12,744 nucleotides of DNA from CAZCWX01 sp964502465. Lineage in GTDB: Bacteria; Desulfobacterota; Binatia; Bin18. The position numbers and the translations under genes were made by a program. Below are positions 4,745 to 12,440 of the stretch, piece by piece. Every line of letters starts with the position of its first letter. Within the stretch, counting starts at the first letter, position 1. The stretch lies in contig CAZCWX010000016.1 of NCBI GenBank assembly GCA_964502465.1, forward strand, positions 1 to 12,744, written 5' to 3'. The notes beneath the pieces were generated by a model that worked only from the letters and a program-made list of their open reading frames with translations, did no database searches and had not been told where the DNA came from.

Positions 4745-7473
4745 TATGTCCCTCCATCGGTGTGTACAATTTGCGTACGCAGGGCTTTGGCTAAACTGTC
4801 GGGGGTGGTGATCTTCGCTCCTTTGCTGTCGGTTACGTAAAAGACATCTAAAACCTGATCGACGTTGGTTGTGATCTTGGCAAGGTGAATTTCGACGCCA
4901 AGTTGAAAGAGGGCATAGGCAAGGGTGAAGAGCAGTCCCATGCGATCCGGCGCGGTCACATCAATCACGGTATAATAGGGAGAGAGGGTGTTGTCTACGG
5001 TGACCTCAGTCGGGACTCGCGGATTGCGTTTCCTGAGGAACGCTGGTGGGCTGGCAGCGTGCAGGAGATCTTCTACCGTGCGTTCCCCGCGCAGCACCGT
5101 GCTGAGGCGGATATAGACGCGCGCCCAGAGGTCAGGTTCCATGACGAGCGCCTGCCGATCGAGATGAGAGAGCCGAAAGACGTCGAGCGCAAGTCCCTGA
5201 CGGCTTGTGGTGATCCGGGCACTGGCGACGTTGAGCCCATGGACTGCTAAAACACCAGTGAGCATGGCGAACAGACCGGGGCGATCATGCGTTACGATAG
5301 TGAACTCGCTAAACTCACGCTCGGGAAAGTGAACCAGCGAGGCTCGATAAGGATCGTCTGAACTGTCGTCATTACGCTGGGCAAAGCGGTTGAGGAGTTG
5401 AAAATGGCCTGGAACAGATTCTTCTGGAGTAGAAAGAAAGTAATTGTCTGGCATGACCGCAAGGAACGACGCGATAGACTGCGGCTGCGCTATAGTGAGG
5501 AGCGCGCGACTGATCTGCTCCTTACGGCGTTGCAGTCGCGCCTCACGGCCCTCCTCGGTTAGCTCGCCGGTTTCAAACCGTTCTAAGGTTTGCAAATATA
5601 ATTCATCAAGTAATCCGCCCTTCCAGGTGTTCCACACTTTAGGACCAACCGCTTTCATGTCGGCGAAGGTGAGAAGATAGAGCTTCTTCAGCAAAGCCGG
5701 GGTGCTTATGGTATGGGCGAAATTCATGATGACCGTTTCGTCAGAAAGATCACGGCGTTGGGCAATATGGGACATTAGCAGGTGATGCCGGACGAGCTGG
5801 TGCCATTCGTGTGTATCGTCAGGAGTGAACTGCCAACGTGCTGCCGCTGTGAGGACCATTTGTGCCCCACGTTCGGAATGTTCGCGCCCATACCCTTTGC
5901 CTACATCGTGGTAGAGTATAGCAAGAAATAAGATCTCGACTTTGTCGATATCGCGCATCACTTGGGTCAACAATGGCAGTTCTGTCTTGTAGTCACCGTT
6001 GCGTAATCGCTCAAGTTCAGCGACCCCGTGCAGGGTATGCTCGTCTACTGCATACACGTGATAGAGGTCTCGCTGGGTGCGCCAGCGGAGATGGCCGAAC
6101 TCAGCGAGCAACCATTCTAACACTCCCAACGCGTGCATCTCTCGTAACGTTGGCGTAACCCGTTGTTTCCAGTTCAAAATGGCAAAGAAGGCATCGCGCA
6201 TCTCCAAGGTCCCAGCCACATCTGTTGGGAGGCAAGCAAGCGCGTCTCGTATCAACTGTCGTGTTGCGTCAGCGAGGCGCACCTCGTGACGTTGGGCCTC
6301 GTGAAATATGCTGACAATATTACTGGGTTCTCTCGTCAGGATTTCAGCCTTCGTTACCACCAGGGTATTGTCTAAAATACGAACCCCCTCGCGAATTTCG
6401 CGACCGCGCGGCCGGCCAATAAAACTATAGAACCGGGGGGTGGCTAAACAGCGCTCAAGCATCATCTGGGAAAACGCATGCACCGTAGTGGCGGAGCAGT
6501 AGTAATGACGCATAAAACTCGTCACATCGGTAAAGCCCAGTAGAGGCGCGAGCCTATCTTGGTACTCGAAAGTCAAATGATCTTGCTCTGCTCGCTCCAA
6601 TAAGTGCAGGCCATTTCGCACTCTCCACAGAAAATCGCGTGCTTTTTCCACCTCTGCGAGGGTGGTTGCCGAAAGTACGCCTTTGACAATCAGCTCATGC
6701 AAGCTGTGGACTTTGAACTTGACTTTCGCCAGCCACACGGCGGTATGCAGATCCCGCAGGCCACCCTGGCCCTCTTTCACATGAGGTTCGAGGAGAGAGA
6801 TCGACCCGCCATAGCGTTGATGGCGTTCCCGGCTCTCCCGCGCTTTGTCCTGGAAAAACCGTTCGGCATGCTTACCGAGAATCTCCCGCTCCAGTGCAAC
6901 TGTGAACTCACGTGCAAGGAGTTCCTCACCGCACAGGTAGCGTGCATCAAGCAGCGCGGTTTTGACCTGCAAGTCTTGGTTGGCCAGGCGCACGCATTCG
7001 CGGATACTACGCACCGCCGGCAACGTGACGAAGCGGGCATCGGTAAGACTGAGAAGAATGGTTTCACACACGGTCTCGACGTAGGGGGTGATCTTCCAGT
7101 TGTAGAGGAACAGGAGGTCGATATCAGAGTAAGGGTTGAGTTCCGCCCGTCCATATCCTCCGACGGCGAAGACAGTGCACCGTTGGTGAAGTCGAGGATG
7201 GCGACGAGTATAGAGCTGAGTGGCTGCGGCAAAAAGATAACTGATGAGCCGATCGACCTGCCGAGTATAGTGCGCGACGATGGTATGACCGGATACACTG
7301 GCAGTAAAAAGCTTGGATAGTTCTTCGTGCACACGTGTCCGATAGGTTTTGCTTACCTCCTTCAGGTCGAGGTGCGGGTCGGTCGCAATTTCGAGGTCTG
7401 CTGGCGGGAGCGGCGGGAGGGTCACATCTGGAAGCTCGACAAGCTCTTCAACCAGGCTGATGTTTTCACTCAT
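4744..7473 (-). CDS. glnD: Bifunctional uridylyltransferase/uridylyl-removing enzyme of PII
   Basis: A 909-residue GlnD with all expected domains. The nucleotidyltransferase core has GGYGRAELNPYSDIDLLFLY (residues 105-124), with metal-binding Asp117 and Asp119. A GlnD-specific helical region follows. The HD domain carries the uridylyl-removing site in YHDVGKGYGREHS (521-533, His522/Asp523). Two C-terminal ACT domains that sense glutamine lie at about 724-790 and 834-900. By family knowledge it adds UMP to PII when nitrogen is scarce and removes it when glutamine is plentiful, controlling glutamine synthetase and NtrB/NtrC. Its ATG overlaps the amidase stop in an ATGA arrangement, and its stop overlaps the xerD start. 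No PII gene is in the window. Confidence 0.96.
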   Translation of the reverse strand: MSENISLVEELVELPDVTLPPLPPADLEIATDPHLDLKEVSKTYRTRVHEELSKLFTASVSGHTIVAHYTRQVDRLISYLFAAATQLYTRRHPRLHQRCTVFAVGGYGRAELNPYSDIDLLFLYNWKITPYVETVCETILLSLTDARFVTLPAVRSIRECVRLANQDLQVKTALLDARYLCGEELLAREFTVALEREILGKHAERFFQDKARESRERHQRYGGSISLLEPHVKEGQGGLRDLHTAVWLAKVKFKVHSLHELIVKGVLSATTLAEVEKARDFLWRVRNGLHLLERAEQDHLTFEYQDRLAPLLGFTDVTSFMRHYYCSATTVHAFSQMMLERCLATPRFYSFIGRPRGREIREGVRILDNTLVVTKAEILTREPSNIVSIFHEAQRHEVRLADATRQLIRDALACLPTDVAGTLEMRDAFFAILNWKQRVTPTLREMHALGVLEWLLAEFGHLRWRTQRDLYHVYAVDEHTLHGVAELERLRNGDYKTELPLLTQVMRDIDKVEILFLAILYHDVGKGYGREHSERGAQMVLTAAARWQFTPDDTHEWHQLVRHHLLMSHIAQRRDLSDETVIMNFAHTISTPALLKKLYLLTFADMKAVGPKVWNTWKGGLLDELYLQTLERFETGELTEEGREARLQRRKEQISRALLTIAQPQSIASFLAVMPDNYFLSTPEESVPGHFQLLNRFAQRNDDSSDDPYRASLVHFPEREFSEFTIVTHDRPGLFAMLTGVLAVHGLNVASARITTSRQGLALDVFRLSHLDRQALVMEPDLWARVYIRLSTVLRGERTVEDLLHAASPPAFLRKRNPRVPTEVTVDNTLSPYYTVIDVTAPDRMGLLFTLAYALFQLGVEIHLAKITTNVDQVLDVFYVTDSKGAKITTPDSLAKALRTQIVHTDGGT

Positions 7474-8633
7474 AAATTTTTTACCATAAGCTCTGTGCGC
7501 AAAAAGCGGACAATCCCGAGAAACAACCCCTCAGCCAGAACTTCTTGATAGTCAGGTGATATCAGATGTTTTCCCTCTACTCTATGGGAAATGAAGGCGA
7601 CTTCAACTAGTACACACGGCATATGTGCCCCCACCAACACATAAAAGGGGCCTTTCTTGACACCAAGATTGCGAACGGCAGGGTAGTGCGTTCTGGCGCG
7701 ACTGACGATTCCTTCTTGGAGGTAATGAGCCAAGGAGATCGATTCCTCTTCCTTCCCTGCCTGGATCAAATCACTCAAAATATAAGAGAGTCCGGATTCA
7801 TCAGTGCTTTTCCGCACTCCTTTGAATAACCCATTTTCCATAGCTGCTAGACGAATGGTGGCGCGATTGTTCGTATTATTGAGATAGTACGTTTCGACCC
7901 CTTGGAGGTCACGATTTGTGCTCGCATTGGCATGGATTGAGATAAACAGGTCAGCTTTGGCCGCATTCGCACGAGCTGTCCGTTCTTCCAAGGGGATGAA
8001 TATATCTGTGGTACGAGTAAACAGGACATCGACAGCAAGCCGGGTGGCAAGTTTGCGCCCCACGCGACGGCTGATAGCGAGGACGGCGTCTTTCTCGGCA
8101 ATTCCACTCACTCCCAGTGCCCCAGGATCATGACCACCATGGCCAGGGTCGAGCATGATACGGTAGCGTCGTGCTGGTGAAGGTTCGCTTTGGCGGGCAG
8201 CTGCTTGCTGTCCTTTTCCTCTGATATCAATAACGAGTCGCTGCGGGGACGGCAGCATGAATGCTTTATAGTCGTCGAGATGTTCAACGTCGAGAACAAC
8301 GCGAACGGTAGTCGAAGAGAACTGGCCAGTGCGAATCCGGGTGAGCAGGCCATCATGGACTGGTAAGGCCAACGGCATCTTGTTGCTCCGCTTGGCCGGG
8401 GAAAAATCGACGACAATACGCGGAGAGAGATTTTGGGCTGGATCGCCAGGAATAGTAAAGATCTGGTGAGAGGTTTCTCCAGAAAGCGCGATGATAACAC
8501 GCGTATAGTCTGTTGCAGAAGTGTGGTGAATATGTTCAACGAGCGAATGGCTTTGGGCGACTGCATGAACGCCGCCGCTCAGCGTAATCACCACACCAAC
8601 CGCCACCCTTAGGAGGAGTCCCCCCCCGCGCAT
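7470..8633 (-). CDS. amiC: Secreted N-acetylmuramoyl-L-alanine amidase (AmiC type)
   Basis: A 387-residue periplasmic zinc amidase that cuts the bond between the glycan and the stem peptide of peptidoglycan during cell separation. A signal peptide covers about residues 1-26 (LLLRVAVGVVITLSGG, likely cut after AVA). An AMIN domain (about 30-138) directs such enzymes to the septum or outer wall. The Amidase_3 domain (158-380) has all zinc and catalytic residues: His165 (DPGHGG), Glu180 (AEKD), His234 (SIHANA) and Glu344 (VEVAF). No ribosome site precedes the ATG, only 9 bases after the ahcY stop, so translation probably depends on coupling. The amidase frame is the same as the ahcY frame, separated by the TAA. 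A run of eight G begins in codon 3. The symbol follows domain order; AmiA/B/C subtype is not certain. Confidence 0.93.
   Translation of the reverse strand: MRGGGLLLRVAVGVVITLSGGVHAVAQSHSLVEHIHHTSATDYTRVIIALSGETSHQIFTIPGDPAQNLSPRIVVDFSPAKRSNKMPLALPVHDGLLTRIRTGQFSSTTVRVVLDVEHLDDYKAFMLPSPQRLVIDIRGKGQQAAARQSEPSPARRYRIMLDPGHGGHDPGALGVSGIAEKDAVLAISRRVGRKLATRLAVDVLFTRTTDIFIPLEERTARANAAKADLFISIHANASTNRDLQGVETYYLNNTNNRATIRLAAMENGLFKGVRKSTDESGLSYILSDLIQAGKEEESISLAHYLQEGIVSRARTHYPAVRNLGVKKGPFYVLVGAHMPCVLVEVAFISHRVEGKHLISPDYQEVLAEGLFLGIVRFLRTELMVKNL
8620..8627 (-). repeat. G8 homopolymer at the start of the amidase gene
   Basis: Eight consecutive C on the + strand (G on the coding strand) cover codons 3-5 of the amidase gene, encoding Gly-Gly-Gly. 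A one-base slip here would shift the frame before the signal peptide. It could be a contingency tract, or simply a high-GC accident or sequencing-prone site. Confidence 0.6.
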
Positions 8634-8642
8634 GAGTAGAGA

Positions 8643-9917
8643 TTACGTGCCAAATTCCCAGGAGGCAAGATAGCGCTTCTGCTCGGCAGTCAGGCGATCA
8701 AGTTGAATACCCATACTGGCCAGCTTTAAGGTTGCTACCTGATCCTCAACTTCTTTGGGCACAGCATGGACCTGAGGGGCGAGCTGCAGTCCATTACCTA
8801 CCACCCAACGGACGGTGAGAGCTTGAGTGGCAAAGCTCATATCCATCACCGCAGCTGGATGACCTTCAGCCGCAGCAAGGTTGACCAACCGTCCCTCACC
8901 GATCAAATAGAGCCAGCGACCATTGGCTAAACAGTATCCGTCAACGTTGGGGCGGACATTTTTTTCAATCTTTTTGGCCAACGCCGTCAACGCTTTGACA
9001 TCAATCTCAATGTCGAAATGGCCAGAATTACAGAGGATCGCTCCGTCCTTCATCTGCAGAAAGTGTTCTTTCCGCAGCACGCTGGTGTCACCAGTCAAAG
9101 TGATAAACACCTCACCCTCACGGGTAGCTTCGCGCATGGGCATGACACGATAGCCATCCATAGCTGCTTCTAAGGCACGGATCGGATTGACTTCAGTCAC
9201 AACGACTTGTGCACCCAGACCGCGCGCACGCATAGCCACCCCTTTGCCACACCAACCATAGCCAGCGACAACGACCGTCGTGCCAGCGAAGAGGATACTG
9301 GTTGCCCGCAGGATGCCGTCAAGAGTTGACTGACCGGTGCCGTAGCGATTGTCGAACAAGTGTTTGGTATCGGCATCGTTGACCGCAATGACTGGCATTT
9401 TCAGAACGCCCTTTTTTTCCATTGCTCGAAGCCGAATGACCCCAGTGGTGGTCTCTTCCATGCTCGCACGTATCTGGGCAGCCTGGTCAGCATAGGCAGG
9501 GTCAGTATGGAGAAGTGAGACCAGATCTGCGCCGTCATCGAGGGTGACTGTCGGTTTCTGCGCGAGGACTTGGTGCAGATGGCGATAATAAATCTTGGTA
9601 TTCTCTCCCCGGATGGAGAAGGTCGGAATACCTTCGTGTTTGACTAAGGCTGCAGCAGTAGCGTCTTGGGTTGAGAGCGGGTTCGAGGCACAGAGCATCA
9701 CCTCAGCGCCTCCTGCCTTTAACGCGCGCATGAGGTTTGCAGTTTCAGGGGTGACATGTAAACAGGCGGAGAGGCGTACCCCTTTGAGGGGTTGCGTACG
9801 GGTAAACAACTCACGCACCCGACGTAAAACCGGCATATGCTGATCGGCCCAGTCGATGCGTTTGCGGCCTTCAGTGGCTAAGCGTAAGTCTTTCACATCT
9901 CCTTGACGGGATCCCAT
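8643..9917 (-). CDS. ahcY: Adenosylhomocysteinase
   Basis: A 424-residue S-adenosyl-L-homocysteine hydrolase. It splits S-adenosylhomocysteine into adenosine and homocysteine, relieving product inhibition of methyltransferases. Visible signatures are the substrate site residues His54, Asp128 and Glu155/156 by family alignment, NDADTKHLFDNRYGTGQS (residues 180-197), and the NAD-binding Rossmann motif AGYGWCGKG (218-226). It is of the short form seen in thermophiles and archaea: it lacks the roughly 40-residue insert of the E. coli-lineage and plant enzymes and ends in SWEFGT. AAGGAA, overlapping the metK stop, serves as ribosome site for the ATG at 9917. It follows metK by 12 bases, completing the activated methyl cycle next to the SAM-forming enzyme. 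Confidence 0.96.
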   Translation of the reverse strand: MGSRQGDVKDLRLATEGRKRIDWADQHMPVLRRVRELFTRTQPLKGVRLSACLHVTPETANLMRALKAGGAEVMLCASNPLSTQDATAAALVKHEGIPTFSIRGENTKIYYRHLHQVLAQKPTVTLDDGADLVSLLHTDPAYADQAAQIRASMEETTTGVIRLRAMEKKGVLKMPVIAVNDADTKHLFDNRYGTGQSTLDGILRATSILFAGTTVVVAGYGWCGKGVAMRARGLGAQVVVTEVNPIRALEAAMDGYRVMPMREATREGEVFITLTGDTSVLRKEHFLQMKDGAILCNSGHFDIEIDVKALTALAKKIEKNVRPNVDGYCLANGRWLYLIGEGRLVNLAAAEGHPAAVMDMSFATQALTVRWVVGNGLQLAPQVHAVPKEVEDQVATLKLASMGIQLDRLTAEQKRYLASWEFGT

Positions 9918-9929
9918 AACACATGTTCC

Positions 9930-11108
9930 TTATGCAAGAGTAGCGGCTCGCTTCAGTGCTTCGGCTCGATCGGTTTGTTCCCAGGTAAAGAACTCGCCTT
10001 CAGCCGGACGGCCGAAGTGTCCATATGCAGCAGTTGGCTGATAAATGGGGCGCTTGAGGCCCAGCGTTTTAATGATCTCAGCTGGTCGTAAGTCAAAATG
10101 CTCACGCACTATCGTGGCCAGACGTTCGTCGGGGAGAGCACCAGTACCAAACGTATCGATTTGCACGGCAACTGGCTGAGCCATCCCAATGGCATAAGCG
10201 ACTTGCACTTCACAACGGTTGGCGAGGCCTGCCGCTATGAGATTCTTTGCGATGTAACGTGCCATATAGGCAGCAGAGCGGTCGACTTTCGTTGGGTCTT
10301 TGCCGGAGAAGGCTCCTCCACCGTGACGTCCGTAGCCGCCGTAGGTATCGACGATAATCTTGCGACCGGTAAGCCCACAGTCGGCGAACGGCCCGCCATG
10401 GACGAAACGGCCTGTGGGATTGACGAGAAAAGCCGTTTTGCTGTCGAGAAATTCCGGTGGCAACACTCGCTTAATGACGTCTTCAATGACAGCTTCTTTG
10501 ATCGTGTCGTAGGAAGCATCTGGATGATGCTGACACGAGATGAGCAGTGTATCCGCCCGGACTGGCCGGCCGTCGCGGTACTGCACTGTGACCTGGGACT
10601 TCCCATCCGGCCGCAGGAACGGTAACTGTCCGCTCTTCCGTGCACGCGTGAGTTCTTCAACGAGACGGTGGGCAGTGTAAATAGGAAAAGGCATGTATTC
10701 CTTCGTTTCATCACAAGCAAAGCCGAACATCATGCCCTGATCGCCTGCTCCTTGTTCGGCGTACAGCCCTTCCCCTTCTGTGACTCCTTGAGAAATATCT
10801 GGAGATTGGACGCCGAGGGCGGTCAAGACTGCGCAGGTGTCAGCGTCGAAGCCAACTTCCGAGCTCGTATACCCGATTGACCGCACCACCCCGCGAGCCA
10901 CGTTTGCGTAATCAATCTGCGCACGGGTCGTGATCTCACCGGCAAGGATGACCATGCCAGTTTTGGCCAGTGTCTCACAGGCGACCCGGCTTTCTGGATC
11001 TTGCTTGAGCAGTGCATCGAGGATCCCATCCGAGATCTGGTCGCACATCTTATCTGGGTGCCCTTCGGACACTGACTCTGAGGTAAAGAGAAAGTCTCTT
11101 GCCGCCAT
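9930..11108 (-). CDS. metK: S-adenosylmethionine synthetase
   Basis: A 392-residue methionine adenosyltransferase that makes SAM from methionine and ATP. The N-terminus MAARDFLFTSESVSEGHPDK is the family's conserved opening and contains the ATP-site His. Both signatures are present: GAGDQGMMFG and the glycine-rich loop GGGAFSGKDPTKVDRS. The start at 11108 is chosen over an in-frame ATG at 11150. The family begins here, AAGGAG lies 9 bases upstream, and the extra 14 residues (MKRTVYWQTKEIAF) match nothing in the family. A sigma70-type promoter at 11167-11196 precedes it, making metK the likely first gene of the metK-ahcY-amiC-glnD-xerD transcript. The leader is only about 50-60 nt, too short for a SAM-I riboswitch. 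Confidence 0.97.
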   Translation of the reverse strand: MAARDFLFTSESVSEGHPDKMCDQISDGILDALLKQDPESRVACETLAKTGMVILAGEITTRAQIDYANVARGVVRSIGYTSSEVGFDADTCAVLTALGVQSPDISQGVTEGEGLYAEQGAGDQGMMFGFACDETKEYMPFPIYTAHRLVEELTRARKSGQLPFLRPDGKSQVTVQYRDGRPVRADTLLISCQHHPDASYDTIKEAVIEDVIKRVLPPEFLDSKTAFLVNPTGRFVHGGPFADCGLTGRKIIVDTYGGYGRHGGGAFSGKDPTKVDRSAAYMARYIAKNLIAAGLANRCEVQVAYAIGMAQPVAVQIDTFGTGALPDERLATIVREHFDLRPAEIIKTLGLKRPIYQPTAAYGHFGRPAEGEFFTWEQTDRAEALKRAATLA

Positions 11109-11255
11109 AAACGCTATCTCCTTAGTTTGCCAGTATACCGTTCTCTTCATCCGAGGATGGCAGGCGCATATAATAGAATCCCTCTCGCAGCGTCAAGGGG
11201 CAGGGGAAAGCTGTGTCTCAGCAGTGCAGTGGCTTGCCAAAAAGGAGAGGGCACT
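11109..11255 (-). other. Intergenic region between the HPr gene and metK
   Basis: 147 bases holding the metK promoter and ribosome site. Short hairpins (for example CATCC/GGATG around 11141-11152) are present but weak. I see no terminator, no SAM or SAH riboswitch, and no room for one after the predicted transcription start. Confidence 0.6.
11167..11196 (-). promoter_or_regulatory. Sigma70-type promoter of metK
   Basis: On the - strand, TTGACG (11196-11191) is followed 17 bases later by TTATAT (11173-11168); TATTAT two bases upstream, with a 15-base spacer, is the alternative -10. The predicted transcription start is about 50 bases before the metK ATG. It is the best promoter seen in the window and stands where the gene spacing opens from 14 to 147 bases. 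Confidence 0.6.
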
Positions 11256-11537
11256 TTACTCTTCGTAGAATCGGTTTTCGACCACCTGAGTCACTGCTGC
11301 CATAGCTGCCTCTGCATCCGCGCCACTGACCCGGACTTCGAGCGCGCTTCCCTTGGGGGCCCCCAAGGTCAATAATTCGAGTAGGCTCCGGCCGTTCGCA
11401 GTGTGACCTTCCCAACTCACCGCGACTTCGGCTTGGAGACCGCTGAGGGCTCGGACGAAGGCGGCTGCTGCACGTGCATGTAAACCCAGCGTGTTGGTGA
11501 GGATGAGTGTTGCGTGGATACACGGAGGGTCTTGCAT
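11256..11537 (-). CDS. HPr-family phosphocarrier (nitrogen-PTS NPr type)
   Basis: A 93-residue HPr-like protein. The phosphorylated histidine is His20 in NTLGLHARAAAAFV. The second motif, NGRSLLELLTLGAPKGS, has Ser51 where HPr kinase acts in species that have it. The length is normal for the family. Lying 14 bases after rapZ and downstream of ptsN, it is most likely the NPr (ptsO) carrier passing phosphate from EI-Ntr to EIIA-Ntr. EI-Ntr is not in the window. There is no clear ribosome site; the start at 11537 gives seven residues before the first beta strand. No terminator with a T-run follows, so some read-through into metK is possible. Confidence 0.9.
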   Translation of the reverse strand: MQDPPCIHATLILTNTLGLHARAAAAFVRALSGLQAEVAVSWEGHTANGRSLLELLTLGAPKGSALEVRVSGADAEAAMAAVTQVVENRFYEE

Positions 11538-11551
11538 AAAACAAAATGGGC

Positions 11552-12409
11552 TTAGCGCTGGAGGTCGCGGTGCCGTACGTGCGTCACGTACCCCCAGCTA
11601 TTGAGGCGCCGGCCAATTTCTTCCGCGATCGCGACGGAACGATGCCTTCCCCCTGTACAGCCAATGGCTAATGTCAGATAACTTTTGCCCTCACGCACAT
11701 AGAGCGGTAAGGTGGATTCAAGCAAGGTGCTGGCCTGGTCAAGAAATCGTTCGGTTTCAGTGCGCTGGAGGACATATGCTGCGACATGAGGCTCAAGGCC
11801 ACTTCCAGCGCGCAATTCCTCAACGAAGAAGGGATTTGGCAGAAAGCGTACGTCGAACATTATGTCGGCATCGATTGGCACTCCATATTTGTATCCAAAT
11901 GATTCTACGGCTACCTGCGGAGTAGTGCGAGGGTGAGTACGACGATCGAGCAACTGTTGAAGCTGAGCGCGTAGTTCATGGACAGTGGAAGCAGACGTAT
12001 CAATGACTTGGTCCGCGAGTTCGCGAAGTCCTGCTAGCCGTTCTCTCTCAATGCGAATGCCTTGGATGACTCCTCCTTCGCTGGCGGCTGGGTGGGGGCG
12101 CCGGGTTTCGCTAAAGCGACGAACTAAGACTTCGTCCGTTGCTTCAAAGAAGAGAATCTCAACCCGATGGCCATAGTTCCGTAGCTCAGCAAAGACCGTG
12201 GGATACTCGTACAAAGAGACGCGTTCCCGCAGGTCAATGCCCAACGCCACCCGGCCAATGTGCTCTTTGCTATTCTCGCACAGCTCTAGAAAGCGGGGAA
12301 TCAGCGTCACCGGAAGATTGTCAATGCAGTAGAATCCCACGTCTTCGAGCACGTGAATAGCGGTACTTTTGCCCGAGCCTGAGATGCCGGTGACGATCAC
12401 AATTTGCAT
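11552..12409 (-). CDS. rapZ: RNase adapter / nucleotide-binding protein RapZ
   Basis: A 285-residue P-loop protein of the RapZ/YvcJ family, close to the usual 284 residues. The Walker A motif GISGSGKST lies at residues 8-16. The C-terminal RNA-binding domain shows VRFLPNPFFVEELR, EGKSYLTLAIGCTGGRHRS and the closing helix. In enterobacteria RapZ binds the small RNA GlmZ and brings it to RNase E, tuning glucosamine-6-phosphate synthase; in other phyla the target is less clear. The start at 12409 is preferred over an in-frame ATG at 12454: GAGGTG lies 6 bases upstream and the protein then begins MQIVIVTG, directly at the first beta strand. The longer form would overlap ptsN by 14 bases and add 15 residues without family support. 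It sits between ptsN and the HPr gene, as in proteobacterial rpoN regions. Confidence 0.94.
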   Translation of the reverse strand: MQIVIVTGISGSGKSTAIHVLEDVGFYCIDNLPVTLIPRFLELCENSKEHIGRVALGIDLRERVSLYEYPTVFAELRNYGHRVEILFFEATDEVLVRRFSETRRPHPAASEGGVIQGIRIERERLAGLRELADQVIDTSASTVHELRAQLQQLLDRRTHPRTTPQVAVESFGYKYGVPIDADIMFDVRFLPNPFFVEELRAGSGLEPHVAAYVLQRTETERFLDQASTLLESTLPLYVREGKSYLTLAIGCTGGRHRSVAIAEEIGRRLNSWGYVTHVRHRDLQR

Positions 12410-12440
12410 AGTTTCCACCTCTTTGGCAGGCGAAGTGACC

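Noticed and set aside
6604..7320. Long + strand open frame of 238 codons
   Set aside because: Lies wholly antisense within glnD, has no family features or ribosome site, and glnD is intact with all domains.
11109..11150. Longer MetK start at 11150
   Set aside because: Adds 14 residues foreign to the family and lacks the AAGGAG site that serves 11108.
11109..11190. SAM or SAH riboswitch before metK
   Set aside because: The leader after the predicted promoter is about 50-60 nt with no SAM-I-like stems, and ahcY has only 12 bases upstream.
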